64,000 bases of DNA, taken from the NCBI RefSeq assembly GCF_027943255.1, contig NC_072896.1:49908501-49972500 (forward strand), read 5' to 3'. The DNA comes from Anastrepha obliqua (Eukaryota > Arthropoda > Insecta > Diptera > Tephritidae). Made by a program: the position numbers and the translations under genes. The notes below the pieces were generated by a model, which did not search any database, had not been told where the DNA came from, and was given only the letters and a program-made list of their open reading frames with translations. Each line of letters begins with the position of its first letter. Within the stretch, counting starts at the first letter, position 1. Shown here one piece after another: positions 54,621 to 64,000 of this stretch.

Positions 54621-56065
54621 TTTCGACTGCGGATCTGCCTCAGTCCGCCTGTGGGATATTTTAACTTAAAAGTCCAAAGGTTACGTGATATCGCGATTTT
54701 TTTCTAAAACTAAAAATCATAGCATCTTAAATTACAAGCTTCTTCTTGCGCATGTCGTTGAATTTTCAAAACCTTTGTTTGTCGTGACATTGAATTTTGA
54801 ATGTCTCTAACTGCATGCTCTAATGACGGGTATGAAGTTAGATGATATTGTCTGCAGTAGCAGTTTCAGCTATTCATCTGCATACAGGTCTTAGCCCTTT
54901 TCTGTTCTTTAGCGTCTTACATATACCCAAATGAAAGACTTTATGGAACGCACCTTCGATTTCAAGGAAGGCACAAACATTTCATATATAAAAAAATTGT
55001 ATTTATCCCTGATCGGTTATCGTTTACCGACCGCTCAATGAATTTAAGAAAAAATATTCCGAAATCGCGGTATGGCCACCCTTCAAAGTTCTACATCATT
55101 CTCCAATAAAAAATGAGCTGCGAATTTCTATAAATAGTAATTTTGTGGCATTGTAATTGAGTTTTGTGGAATTCCTATGGGGTTTTTCGAATATCGAATA
55201 TCAAATATCACAAAACTCGTAACACTAAAGTTGGGCGCGACTGTAATTTGGAGTGGGCGTACATTGTTAATAGAAAAATTAAAACGCAATTTTTAATCCC
55301 CTATGATTTGAAAAAGTATTCTGTAGAAAACTATGTATGAACGCCTTAAAATACCCGTTATTTCTCTCATAACAAACGCTTAGTGTCAACAAAGAAATTC
55401 GCAGGCAGACTGAATGCTATGCACGTCAAGGTTTATTTTATTTTTCTCTCTTTTACTACTTAAGAATAATTATTTTTATATCATATTTGCGGTTTTTATA
55501 ATTTTTCTTCTATCTGATTATTTTATGTCGCATTTGGCTTCAAATGTGCTGTGGGCATTTTCTGCTGTATTTATCCAAAAGGTTTCGTTGAAACTTAGCA
55601 AATATCTTTTTTTTTGTACTTTCAAGTATCTTGTTTTTTCATTAAATTTATCAATTGCTTCTGTTCTGTTCTTGATTGTTGACACATGTCCGAATATGAC
55701 GTGTGAGTTGACTTCAGAAAGTCATCAGGTGTTGTGCGCTCATGAACTAAGTGCGAAAATATACGAAGGTCGGAGTAAAACATTTTTGTTCCGGTTTACA
55801 AACCAGTTTTTGTTTTTGACAGCGTGTAGGCTTCTTGACTTTTACACATATATTTATGAATTTAAGAATGCATACATTTATAATTTTTTCTTTTATTTTT
55901 TAAATTGAAAAAGTACAATAATATAATTAATAAAAATCACAATATTAGGTGAAGGTGCAGTTGCATGGCTATCCGCTTACGGCTTGTCTTAACTCAAAAT
56001 TAATCATCCGAATTTGAATTTTGTTGTTGAATAACTTTTATATATACTTCTATACTTCTATATAT
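54621..56065. other. no gene seen
   Basis: A 164-codon frame at 55414-55908 is Phe/Leu/Tyr-rich because the DNA is T-rich. It has hydrophobic runs but no recognisable family. Confidence 0.4.
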
Positions 56066-56069
56066 ACAT

Positions 56070-56345
56070 ATAATTGGTATGTACACCCTTTCTGGGAGTT
56101 TGGCCGAGCTCCTCTTCCTTTTCGTGGCGTGAGTCTTGATGTTGTTCCACAAATGGAGGGACCTACAGTTTCAAACCGACTCCGAACGGCAGATATTTTT
56201 TATTAGGAGCTTTTTCATGGCAGAAATACACTTGGAACTCTGCCATTGCCTGCCAATCGCGACCGCTATTAGAAAAATCTTTTTCTATTATTTTGCTGTA
56301 CATTTGAACACAACCACTTACCTTTCAGAAAATTCCATAAAAACA
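56070..56345 (-). mobile_element. tRNA-derived SINE, copy I
   Basis: On the - strand the body and 3' hairpin (complement of ACACCCTTTCTGGGAGT) are present with a TATATA tail at 56040-56085. The tRNA-like head is truncated near 56345. Confidence 0.82.
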
Positions 56346-57105
56346 GTCGCAACCAAAATCAACTTTTTTTTAGTGATGTGCTGACTACTCTAGTGATGTG
56401 TTTCAATAATTTTTCGAATGAGTTTTGTCACAAGCATTTCGCTGCTCGACGTAAGTGGGCATTCGACTTTGTACGGACATGTGCACTTACTAAATAGCTT
56501 CACTATATTCGTATTAGGCTACTATAAATATAACTTTTAATCAAAAAGTATAATACATTTTATTGAAACTACGTCATTGAAAATTAAAATCCGCACAAAC
56601 CTGCGTCTTCAGAGAACATTTAAAGAAAAAGTTTAGCGGGGTCAAACCGCACAATCTTGGACACTTGCAATAACGGCACTTCCGCGAGTGATAATCATAC
56701 ATAAGTACTCGCCTTCAAATCATTCAGATTGAAGCTTTATCACTTGCAATGGCTGATGATGGTGATTTGACAGGAGTGATTGGGTAGTAAACAACAGTTT
56801 TGACAAGCGCCATCAAAACAACATGGCCGCCACAGAAGCCAACATCAACCCGCCGAAATTAGAAAATTCTACAATAAATATTGCTCAACTTTTTCGCTAA
56901 TGTTTCCTTGAATAACCCAGATAATGCATAAAATTTCCATTCAGTTTGGTCACCTCGTACTTGTTCTTGTTATGCTCAACCTCTTATAAATAGTAATGCA
57001 AAGCAAAATTCTGCTGGTATGTTGGAAGATGAGGCAATCTTGGATGAAGCTTTAGTGAAAAATAATGAAAGTGATAATGAAAATTACGATAATCTGATCA
57101 TATAT
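56346..57105. other. no gene seen
   Basis: Mixed composition, no recognised coding content. Confidence 0.35.
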
Positions 57106-57109
57106 ACAG

Positions 57110-57950
57110 AAGCAGAATTCACCATTAAGGTGGGGACGTGAAATGGTTCAAGTACCAGACTGGCACTCCCTAAGTAGTACTAAAGCACCGCTTTGATACC
57201 ATTATGAAACTTTCAACGGGCAGGTAACTAAAGCTAACCATAGCTGTTGATGTAACGAAGAAGGTTGATGCGATTTGGGTTAGAGCACTGCCCCAGGCTG
57301 TGTAAAAAGGAGCATTCAGTGACTTTAATGGTCTCGCTGCCAAATCCGAACATTTAAAGAGAAAGTGCTCAGCAGTCACCTTCTCTGAAAGGTCCCCACA
57401 GCTCCTGCAATGGGTATTAAAAGGTAAACTTAGTTTTTCTGCGTGTGTGCCGATCGTCCAATTAACGGTAAGCGCAGCTACGTGTTTGGAAATTGAATGG
57501 CGAGGAGTCCCCAGAACTTTCTGCGTCCTGCGTCATTGTGCTGGACGCAAAAGCCAAAATGTTTTCTAAACAATGCACGAAGAAGTGGAGCTCAATCTGA
57601 TCTGCGCTTTTCTGAGAAATAAGTTGTGCAAATCCCCTTTAACATCAGTCAAGGGGATGCAGTTGTCTGTGTAGGAGACCAATTCAGTCGACCCCTCCCT
57701 GGCAAGCTCAACCTGCAGGATCGCAAAGACTTCTGCCTGAAAAACACTAGCAATATTTGGCAGTTTTAAGGAAACAGTTAAATTGGATTAATTAGAGAAA
57801 ACACCTGCTGCGGCTTCCGATTCCATCTTGGAGTCGTCCGTGAAGATAGAGGTACCAGCATTGTTACATATTTTCTTTTCTCTATTTTGTCCTCAAACTT
57901 CAGTTTGCGGTTAGAGAGAAGGAAATTCAGGGAAATACAGTGTTAACTGC
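57110..57950 (-). pseudogene. I-like LINE 3' half, family 1, inverted
   Basis: On the - strand: EAEVFAILQVELAREGS (RNase H Glu block, about 57740-57690), NWTIGTHAEKLSLPF...CRSCGDLSEKVTAEHFLFKCSDLAARPLKSLNAPF (about 57460-57300), then the 3' UTR to 57110. Faces the next fragment head to head. Confidence 0.75.
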
Positions 57951-57954
57951 CAAA

Positions 57955-58680
57955 AACAGTGTTAACTGTTAAAAAATTACGTTTTTATTTCCCAATAGTT
58001 ACTGTAAAGGACGTAAATATGTACGCTGATAGCCAAGTGACAATGAGGGCTTTGGGATCCTTGTTTGTGTGCTTGAAATTAGTCGGAGAATGCCGGACTT
58101 CTCTTTCGCCTGAATCCGAATACTTCGATATTAGGCTCATCTGGGTTTTTGGTCACAGCGGTCTAGAGAGGAACTGCTGGGCTGATGAGCTGGCTAGACA
58201 GGGGACCCTAGAGATGGTTTCATCGCGAAATGAGAGAATTGAGGTTCCCTTGAGAGCCTGTGGGCAACTCCTGGAAAGATGGGCCTTGCGTAAACGTGCA
58301 AATTCACGAGATCTTTCTGGCCACGGGTAGATCGGGGTCGCTCGAGGCAACTTCTAAGGCTAACAAAGCCGCAGCTCTTGTATTTGGTAGGTATCCTTAC
58401 CGGAAATTGTCGGTTAAGTGTATATGCGGTCAGATTTGGATTGCTTCGAGTCCTTTCTGCAGAAGCTGTCTGGATAATGAGGAGGAATGATTTCAGTAGC
58501 TTCTTCTCAGCTTCTCTGCTCTCGACAGGCCAAGATTCAGACTCTCTCTCTCTCTCTGGGCTCTCAATTTTTTGCTACACCTGCGGATAATGCAGGTTTA
58601 AGTATTGCACACCTGGTGAATTTTATTAGTGGCTTGAAGCGGGTAACGCAAATGTTATTAGCCACCGTTTGGCCATCAAC
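57955..58680 (+). pseudogene. I-like LINE RNase H to 3' tail, opposite strand
   Basis: VNMYADSQVTMRALGS (third acidic residue), IRLIWVFGHSGLERNCWADELARQG (final catalytic Asp kept), GQLLERWALRK, then in other frames CGQIWIASSPFCRSCLDNEEE and SIAHLVNFISGLKRVTQ, the tail. A TCTCTCTCTC run lies at 58540. It begins at RNase H with no upstream RT. Confidence 0.75.
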
Positions 58681-59960
58681 CTCCTCTAATCTAAAGCCCC
58701 TTCTTCTTTCTTTCCACCTTTTTTGGTTCGTTTCCCGCTGTGTGAACGAATTTGATACTTTGTCGTGGGCAGCCATTCATTCTATCCTATTAAAAAATTA
58801 AAATTTATAAGAGCATAAATGAAAAGTTCCTGTTTTCCAAAAATTTCTTCTTTTGATTTCGCTAGTTCGAAAATCTCATTAGTTCGTAAAAAATTTCCTG
58901 GTCTTTTGAGAATTCGCATTATCGGGACTCCACTGTATTCGGCAGCAGGGCTGTAATATAGTTTTTTAATTTTTTAACTACATAAGTATGTAATTAATTA
59001 AGTAAACATGTCACATCCATCAAGAATTAGGTATAGCAGACCGTTGGGCTGTCATGGCTAGATCGATTCCTCACGTTGCTCTGAATATTTGAGGTTAAGT
59101 ATAGTATGTGTATGTATGTATGTATGCACTCGTATGCCTATAATTCCTTTAATTTCTAGTGTATTTTTAGTGTAGTGATTGGTGATGGGCAGAAAATAAA
59201 TAAAAAAACTCTCAAGTAAACAATAACAAAAATAATTACTATTGCGGCATCGGATTTTTTAATTTTTAATGTTCATTGAATTACTTCCAATGAATACTAA
59301 AACCTGACCATGCTTATTAACTCAGGTGCTTTCTTAATGCATGAAAACCAGTTATGCGCTGAATATTGTCTACTTCATTTACTTTTAACTGTACTTCTTC
59401 TCTGAAGTTAATTCTCTGCCTTCCTATAATTTTCATCGTTTATCTGCTGATTCAGCTGTGAGCTGATAAATGGAGGTGTTTATATGTATTTTTAAGTAAT
59501 ATATATTATATCTATATATAAATTCAATTTCATCTATATACACACCTATAATAAATGTTTACGAGTTCAAGCCGAGTACTTGGTTGCTTCATCTAATTAG
59601 AGTTGCTGACGTTGCTATCCCACATAGTTTAAATCAAAACGTATACAAACTCATACCTATGTACATAGGTATGTATGTATGAAATCATAATATAAGTCTC
59701 TTATGTATAATACTTATATATACATATGTATACACTCGTATATATTTAGACCGACTACTTGCTTTTTCCACTTTTCGGGCTATGAAGCCTAGCGTACGAG
59801 TCGCGTGTTAAAGTAGTTGCGAATTTTTATTTTTTTGCCTCTACTTTTGGTAATATTTTTTACGTTCGCATTATATTAAGGCCGCTATGTGATGAATTGA
59901 TTAACTGATGAGACCACATGTGGGTTTACATATATGGTTGTATTTGTAATCGTCTTAAAT
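58681..59960. other. no gene seen; GTAT/ATAC microsatellites
   Basis: GTATGTATGTATG runs at 59107-59125 and 59664-59680. No coding content recognised. Confidence 0.45.
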
Positions 59961-59964
59961 ATTT

Positions 59965-60620
59965 GGCTCAAACGAAACGAGTTCATTGTGGTTTGGCACA
60001 TTAATTCGAAGAAACAAAATTCCTTGCGTTTATTACACAGGTGGCTCAGGCCACCTTATGGTGTTCAGCGACGAGGCCCATTTTTGGCTTAATGGCTACG
60101 TCAATAAGCAAAATTGGCGTATTTGCGGTGAAGAGCAACGTGAAGCCATTCAAGAACAATCATTACATCCATTGAAAACAACCGTTTGGTGCAGCCTATG
60201 GACTGGTGGAATCACGGCCCATATTTCTTCAAGGACAAGGCTGGTACCAATATAACAGTGAATGGCGAACGGTATCGCGTTATGATAGACGACTTTTTGA
60301 TGTCAGAAATTGAAGGCCGTGATCTCTCCAACAATTGGTGCCAAAAAGACGGCACTACTTGCCACACAGCCCATGAAACAATGGATTTACTGCGTGTCGT
60401 AATTTCGTCGAGGGATTTATCTCTCGTCTCGGACTAGTGGATTGGTCACCAAGACCGTGTGATATCACTCTGTTGAACTTTAATTTGTGGAGGTATGTAA
60501 GGTCCAAATGGTTTGTGGATAGACCGGCTTCGATTGATGCTAAAAGTTACTAAAGTTATTCCCCAGATACCGACCGAAATTTGAATGCCCGTTGTTTCCA
60601 ATACCTCTAAATTGATCACC
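59965..60620 (+). pseudogene. mariner-related transposase (Tc3/DD-E type), C-terminal half
   Basis: GHLMVFSDEAHFWLNGYVNKQNWRIC (60050-60125; SDE carries the first catalytic Asp), PLKTTVWCSLWTGGI, then after a frame change GPYFFKDKAGTNITVNGERY, WCQKDGTTCHTAHETMDLL (second Asp, 60340-60390) and, in another frame, DWSPRPCDITLLNFNLW with Asp retained near the third site. Stops occur between blocks. The N-terminal HTH is absent. Confidence 0.83.
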
Positions 60621-60929
60621 CTTTATAAACTAATATTTAGTCGATTAGTTCCGGGTACGATTCTTATTCATTTGTCAGATCTATTCTGCTTAAGAGTTGG
60701 TGCCATTAGTTTATCACCTTCTCGCTGCGGTATTTGAATCTCTCGGTTGTCGGTTTACTCGTACTATTGCTGACTCGCAATTCGAGTGTTATGTTTGGAG
60801 AAGTGGAACAGTGATTCCGTTGTAAAAGTCATAGGTTATCATCTCTATACATCTACCTATTTCATCATTATCATCGTTTGGCGCTACAGCTTCTTGTGAG
60901 CTTTGGCCTGCTGAACAGTACACCTCTAT

Positions 60930-61260
60930 GCTACTCTATCTGTTGCCGTGCACTTCCAAGTCTTCTATCCAACTCGATCTTGGTATTTTCCTTTGAGCTC
61001 TTGAACTGCCCATTCTTATAACGTGGCCCAGCCAACGTATTCGTTGCGCTTTGATGTAACGTATTACATTTTCGCCATTAATAAGTTCGTCACGTTCATC
61101 ATTCCATCGTATGCGCCATTCGTCTTGTGTAATTTTGACTGCACCAAATATTTTTCTGAGAACTTTTCTTTCACATGTTCGCAGTTTTGTTTTTAAATTT
61201 TTCACTCAACGTCCATGTTTCAGCTCCATGACACAGCACAGGAGAACAGAGAGAGTATAG
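60930..61260 (-). pseudogene. RTE-like LINE C-terminal fragment
   Basis: On the - strand: LKTKLRTCERKVLRKIFGAVKI...WRIRWNDERDELINGENVIRYIKAQRIRWLGHVIRMGSSRAQ. The 'AQRIRWLGHVIRM' tail is characteristic. About 90 codons without a stop. Confidence 0.75.
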
Positions 61261-61264
61261 AAAA

Positions 61265-61460
61265 GATCTTCTGTTATCGAATATTTTTATGTCAATCAAT
61301 GCCGAAAAGTTTAAAGATAGGAGCGTAAAATGAAGAAAAACTTGCTGAACTCTCTCAATCCGATTAGAGAGACCTATTTGGTACGGTCTCCAAATAACAG
61401 CGGCATACTCTCATCTCGATATATCAAAAGCAAAATATAATACAGTGCACCCTCTCTTAG
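61265..61460 (-). pseudogene. jockey-like LINE post-RT fragment
   Basis: On the - strand: YEYAAVIWRPYQIGLSNRIERVQQVFLHF...LSLNFSALIDIKIFDNRRSF, a jockey/CR1-like region after the RT. It ends exactly where the RTE-like fragment begins, so the two are a junction of separate insertions. Confidence 0.65.
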
Positions 61461-61464
61461 TGGA

Positions 61465-61820
61465 CACCTCACACAAGTTTTGTTCACACGATGTATAAAA
61501 CGGAATTATGAAAGAGTTGGGTAAATAAAGCATCTTTTCACACCAGCTAATGAATGTTCAAGCATTAGCTTTCTTTAGAATTCTGATAAGAACTTTCTTT
61601 ATATAAGCCAGAAGTTTCATTTGTTTAAAGAAATTAGCTGTTAAATCATTTTATGAGTCTATTTGGCTCATAGTCGTAAAAATAGCTATATATGTATGTA
61701 TATCATGTTCGAATATGCGAAATGAGGAGGTCGGTGGAGGGGAGTAACCTATATTTATCTCTATTTCATTATGCTACTAAAAACCAACATTTATTTAAAT
61801 AATACTATTATATAATAATA
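61465..61820. other. no gene seen
   Basis: AT-rich spacer. Confidence 0.4.
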
Positions 61821-61823
61821 CGT

Positions 61824-62155
61824 GGCCGCCGTATCTGAATGGGTTGGTGCGTGATTACCATTCGGAATTCACAGAGAGAACGTTGGTTCGAATATCGGTG
61901 AAACACCAAAATTAAGAAAAACATTTTTCTAATAGCGGACGCCCCTCGGCAGGCAATGGCAAACCTCTGAGTGTATTTCTGCCATGAAAAAGCTCCTCAT
62001 ACAAATATCTGCCGTTCGGAGTCGGCTTGAAACTGTAGGTCCCTCCATTTGTGGAACAACATCAAGACGCACACCAAAAATAGGAGGAGGAGCTCGGCCA
62101 AACACCCAAAAAGGGTGTACGCGCCAATTATACATACATACATACATACATACAT
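61824..62155 (+). mobile_element. tRNA-derived SINE, copy J
   Basis: Full length and well conserved: head GGCCGCCGTATCTGAATGGG, B box GGTTCGAATATC at about 61885, body, hairpin ACACCC-AAAAA-GGGTGT, ending in a tail of about seven TACA units. The tail expanded into a microsatellite. Confidence 0.92.
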
Positions 62156-64000
62156 TACTGTTTTATATAAATATATTTAGCAATAAAATTTTAAATGAGT
62201 GAAATTGTTTCAGTCCGCAAATCTACTGTTAATAGGGCATTATTTTAGGAACTACGAGCGAAAATTTCGTGTAAAAAATTTATTACTGAATCGTGTTATT
62301 CCAAAATCATGTAAAAAAGACTATGCAAAAAGAGAGTAGGGTATACTTTGTTTTTCGATGGAACAAAATAAAATCCCGAAATTCCCTGGCTCCGTGCTGA
62401 AATGCTGAAAGTTGACATCCCTAGTCTATAATTATTTCGATTTAATTTTGAATTTAAAATTAAAACAGCTTTGTAAATGTCGTTTTAATGACGTTCGTGT
62501 AAAAAAATATGTCTGTATAGATATAAACCATATCCTATAGATTTATAACCTTTGATCAGCTCTGCCGATCCGTTGCCAGTAACGACCCTAATCGTTTTTG
62601 TTTCGAATTAGGCTACCAAAGTGATAAACTCAAAGAACGGATGTCACTTGACCAGACTTTCATGACATACATAATTCTTGTAATAAATGCAATACTTACA
62701 CAACTACAGCTACATTAGGAGACGTCTGCAGAAGTAAGAAGCACAACAATCGATACGAATAATTGCATTATCAGCAGCGTGTAGCTGTAGCAGCGCTAGC
62801 AGCACTGACAGACAACTAAAATAAAAATATTGACCGCATTATATTCCCTAAGTCCCTCATCACGAATTTGTTCCTTCAGTGCCTAAGCATCTTAGAGAGC
62901 TTTGTATTATAGTTGCTGTCGAAATGGTTCGTGTTTCTTATACATACATACACATACACACATACATATACGAGTATTGTATAAACTTCATAAAAGCAAA
63001 AACTGATAACGTTGCGGACGTCTTAAATCATTGAAGAAGATTCGAGTAGATGCGACATTTTACGTGAGCGCAAAAAACAAAAAAAAAAACGCAACAAATC
63101 GTATAAACAACTGTGCAAATGGATGGTAACACAAAAAGTTACTTATAAAATTACTATAATTTTAGATAAGACTGTTTGTATCAGCACAATGCGATGTCAA
63201 TAGATACTAAACGTATGTACATATGTGTGCATAAGTTTGCATGTGTATGTATATATGTATGTAAGCGCTTCCATGCACACTTTTGCACTTTTTGAATATT
63301 ACGCTTTAATAATTTTAGATGCACGGTAATATTTCCATAGAGTGCTGATGTATTGATTTCTTATGTGACCCAGAGAGTATTAACCTCGACGTTGCCGGCG
63401 CGGATACACACAGCCATAAATGAACACATGCGTGTAAGCACACACACTTAGTGTGATAAGTCTACGCTCCTTTCTGAATAGTTGAAAACGTAACATGAAA
63501 CAAATTTTGGAGCTATTAAAATATTTTTTTCTTTTGCTTAACTAATATACCGACAATAAATTTATAAAATAAATAGTATAATTCATTTTAGATCACAACA
63601 TTTAACAAATAAATACTAAATTTTATTTGAAACGCAAAATCAAAGACTCCAAAAGTCGACGCTTATTTATAAGAAAAATTAAAATTAAAAATTTAGGTAA
63701 TTAAAGGATTAAATTAAAATTAAAAATATAGACGCTTTTAATCGTGGGTACTCACGATGTGTCAACAATTCAGAAAGGCCATTGGGCATAGGTTTTACCT
63801 AGTTGGTAGTATCTTCGACAGCAATCTTCTACTCTCCTCCAACATAATATCTTTCAAGACCTCTTTCCTAAGGAAATCGTCATTAAGTGTTTAATAGGTT
63901 TGGCGATTGTGGAGGTGTTAGCAAAAGTTTGGGCTGTAACTTTACTTTATGAGTCGTTTGCTTGGAGTCGTTTTTTTTGTTGAAAGCAGCATTCGTTTGA
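62156..64000. other. no gene seen
   Basis: AT-rich with ACATACACATACAC at 62940-62965. No coding frame or repeat from this window was recognised. Confidence 0.45.

Noticed and set aside
55414..55908. 164-codon hydrophobic frame, membrane-protein-like
   Set aside because: Phe/Leu/Ile/Tyr runs come from T-rich DNA. No conserved motif and no splice context.
1..64000. CRISPR array, operon, riboswitch or bacterial origin
   Set aside because: The window is eukaryotic with introns and retroelements. Repeats are dispersed or microsatellite, not regularly spaced with unique spacers.

Overview
The window is insect nuclear DNA: AT-rich, gene-poor, with spliceosomal introns (GT-AG) and many ACAT/TATG microsatellites. 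It is packed with decayed mariner, Tc1, P, MULE, I-like, jockey-like and RTE-like elements plus one abundant tRNA-derived SINE. This fits a higher dipteran with a large genome; a tephritid fruit fly is my best guess (inference, not proven by the window). No bacterial, viral or organellar gene was seen.

Only two loci look like functional host genes. On the + strand, three exons (3366-4325, 7733-7927, 8032-8200) encode the last 440 residues of an organic-anion transporting polypeptide (Oatp): TM6 to TM12, with the Kazal-like extracellular loop between TM9 and TM10. Its upstream exons are missing from the window or unrecognised. Its 3.4-kb intron is built of T-rich low-complexity DNA split by an antisense I-like retrotransposon. 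On the - strand, three short-intron exons (14184-14089, 14028-13860, 13782-13076) give a 323-residue protein with an N-terminal Myb/SANT-like DNA-binding domain, an acidic middle and a C-terminal coiled coil. A third host-derived locus is a broken trypsin pseudogene near 16.8-17.1 kb.

Layout. 0-3.3 kb: SINE, mariner, TTAA MITE and LINE debris. 3.3-8.6 kb: the Oatp gene. 8.9-12.2 kb: a second mariner (inverted relative to the first), a jockey-like fragment and a SINE. 13.0-14.2 kb: the Myb/SANT gene. 14.8-24.8 kb: a TIR-complete mariner, gypsy fragment, trypsin pseudogene, RTE-like and other LINE fragments, a MULE split by an RTE-like insertion, and a TIR element joined to a rearranged SINE. 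25-31.4 kb: a possible 5' exon, SINEs, a TA-flanked MITE, a 79-bp duplication, an I-like 3' end and a 165-bp periodic block. 32-48 kb: two Tc1 relics, LINE fragments, two mariner relics, a P-element transposase fragment and MITEs. 48-64 kb: a complete TTAA MITE, unclassified dispersed repeats, four SINEs, opposed LINE fragments and another transposase relic, ending in 1.8 kb with nothing recognised.

The clearest unnamed signals are: (i) a ~300-bp SINE with tRNA-like A and B boxes in ten copies, with a short hairpin at its 3' end; (ii) a group of TTAA-flanked MITEs with G-rich ends, two of which both count to 727 bp; (iii) an unclassified ~250-bp repeat with an AATCAGCTGATT core; (iv) a 34-bp-arm inverted repeat at 39.9 kb; and (v) the Myb/SANT gene. 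All coordinates and translations were read by eye, and family names rest on remembered motifs, not database searches.
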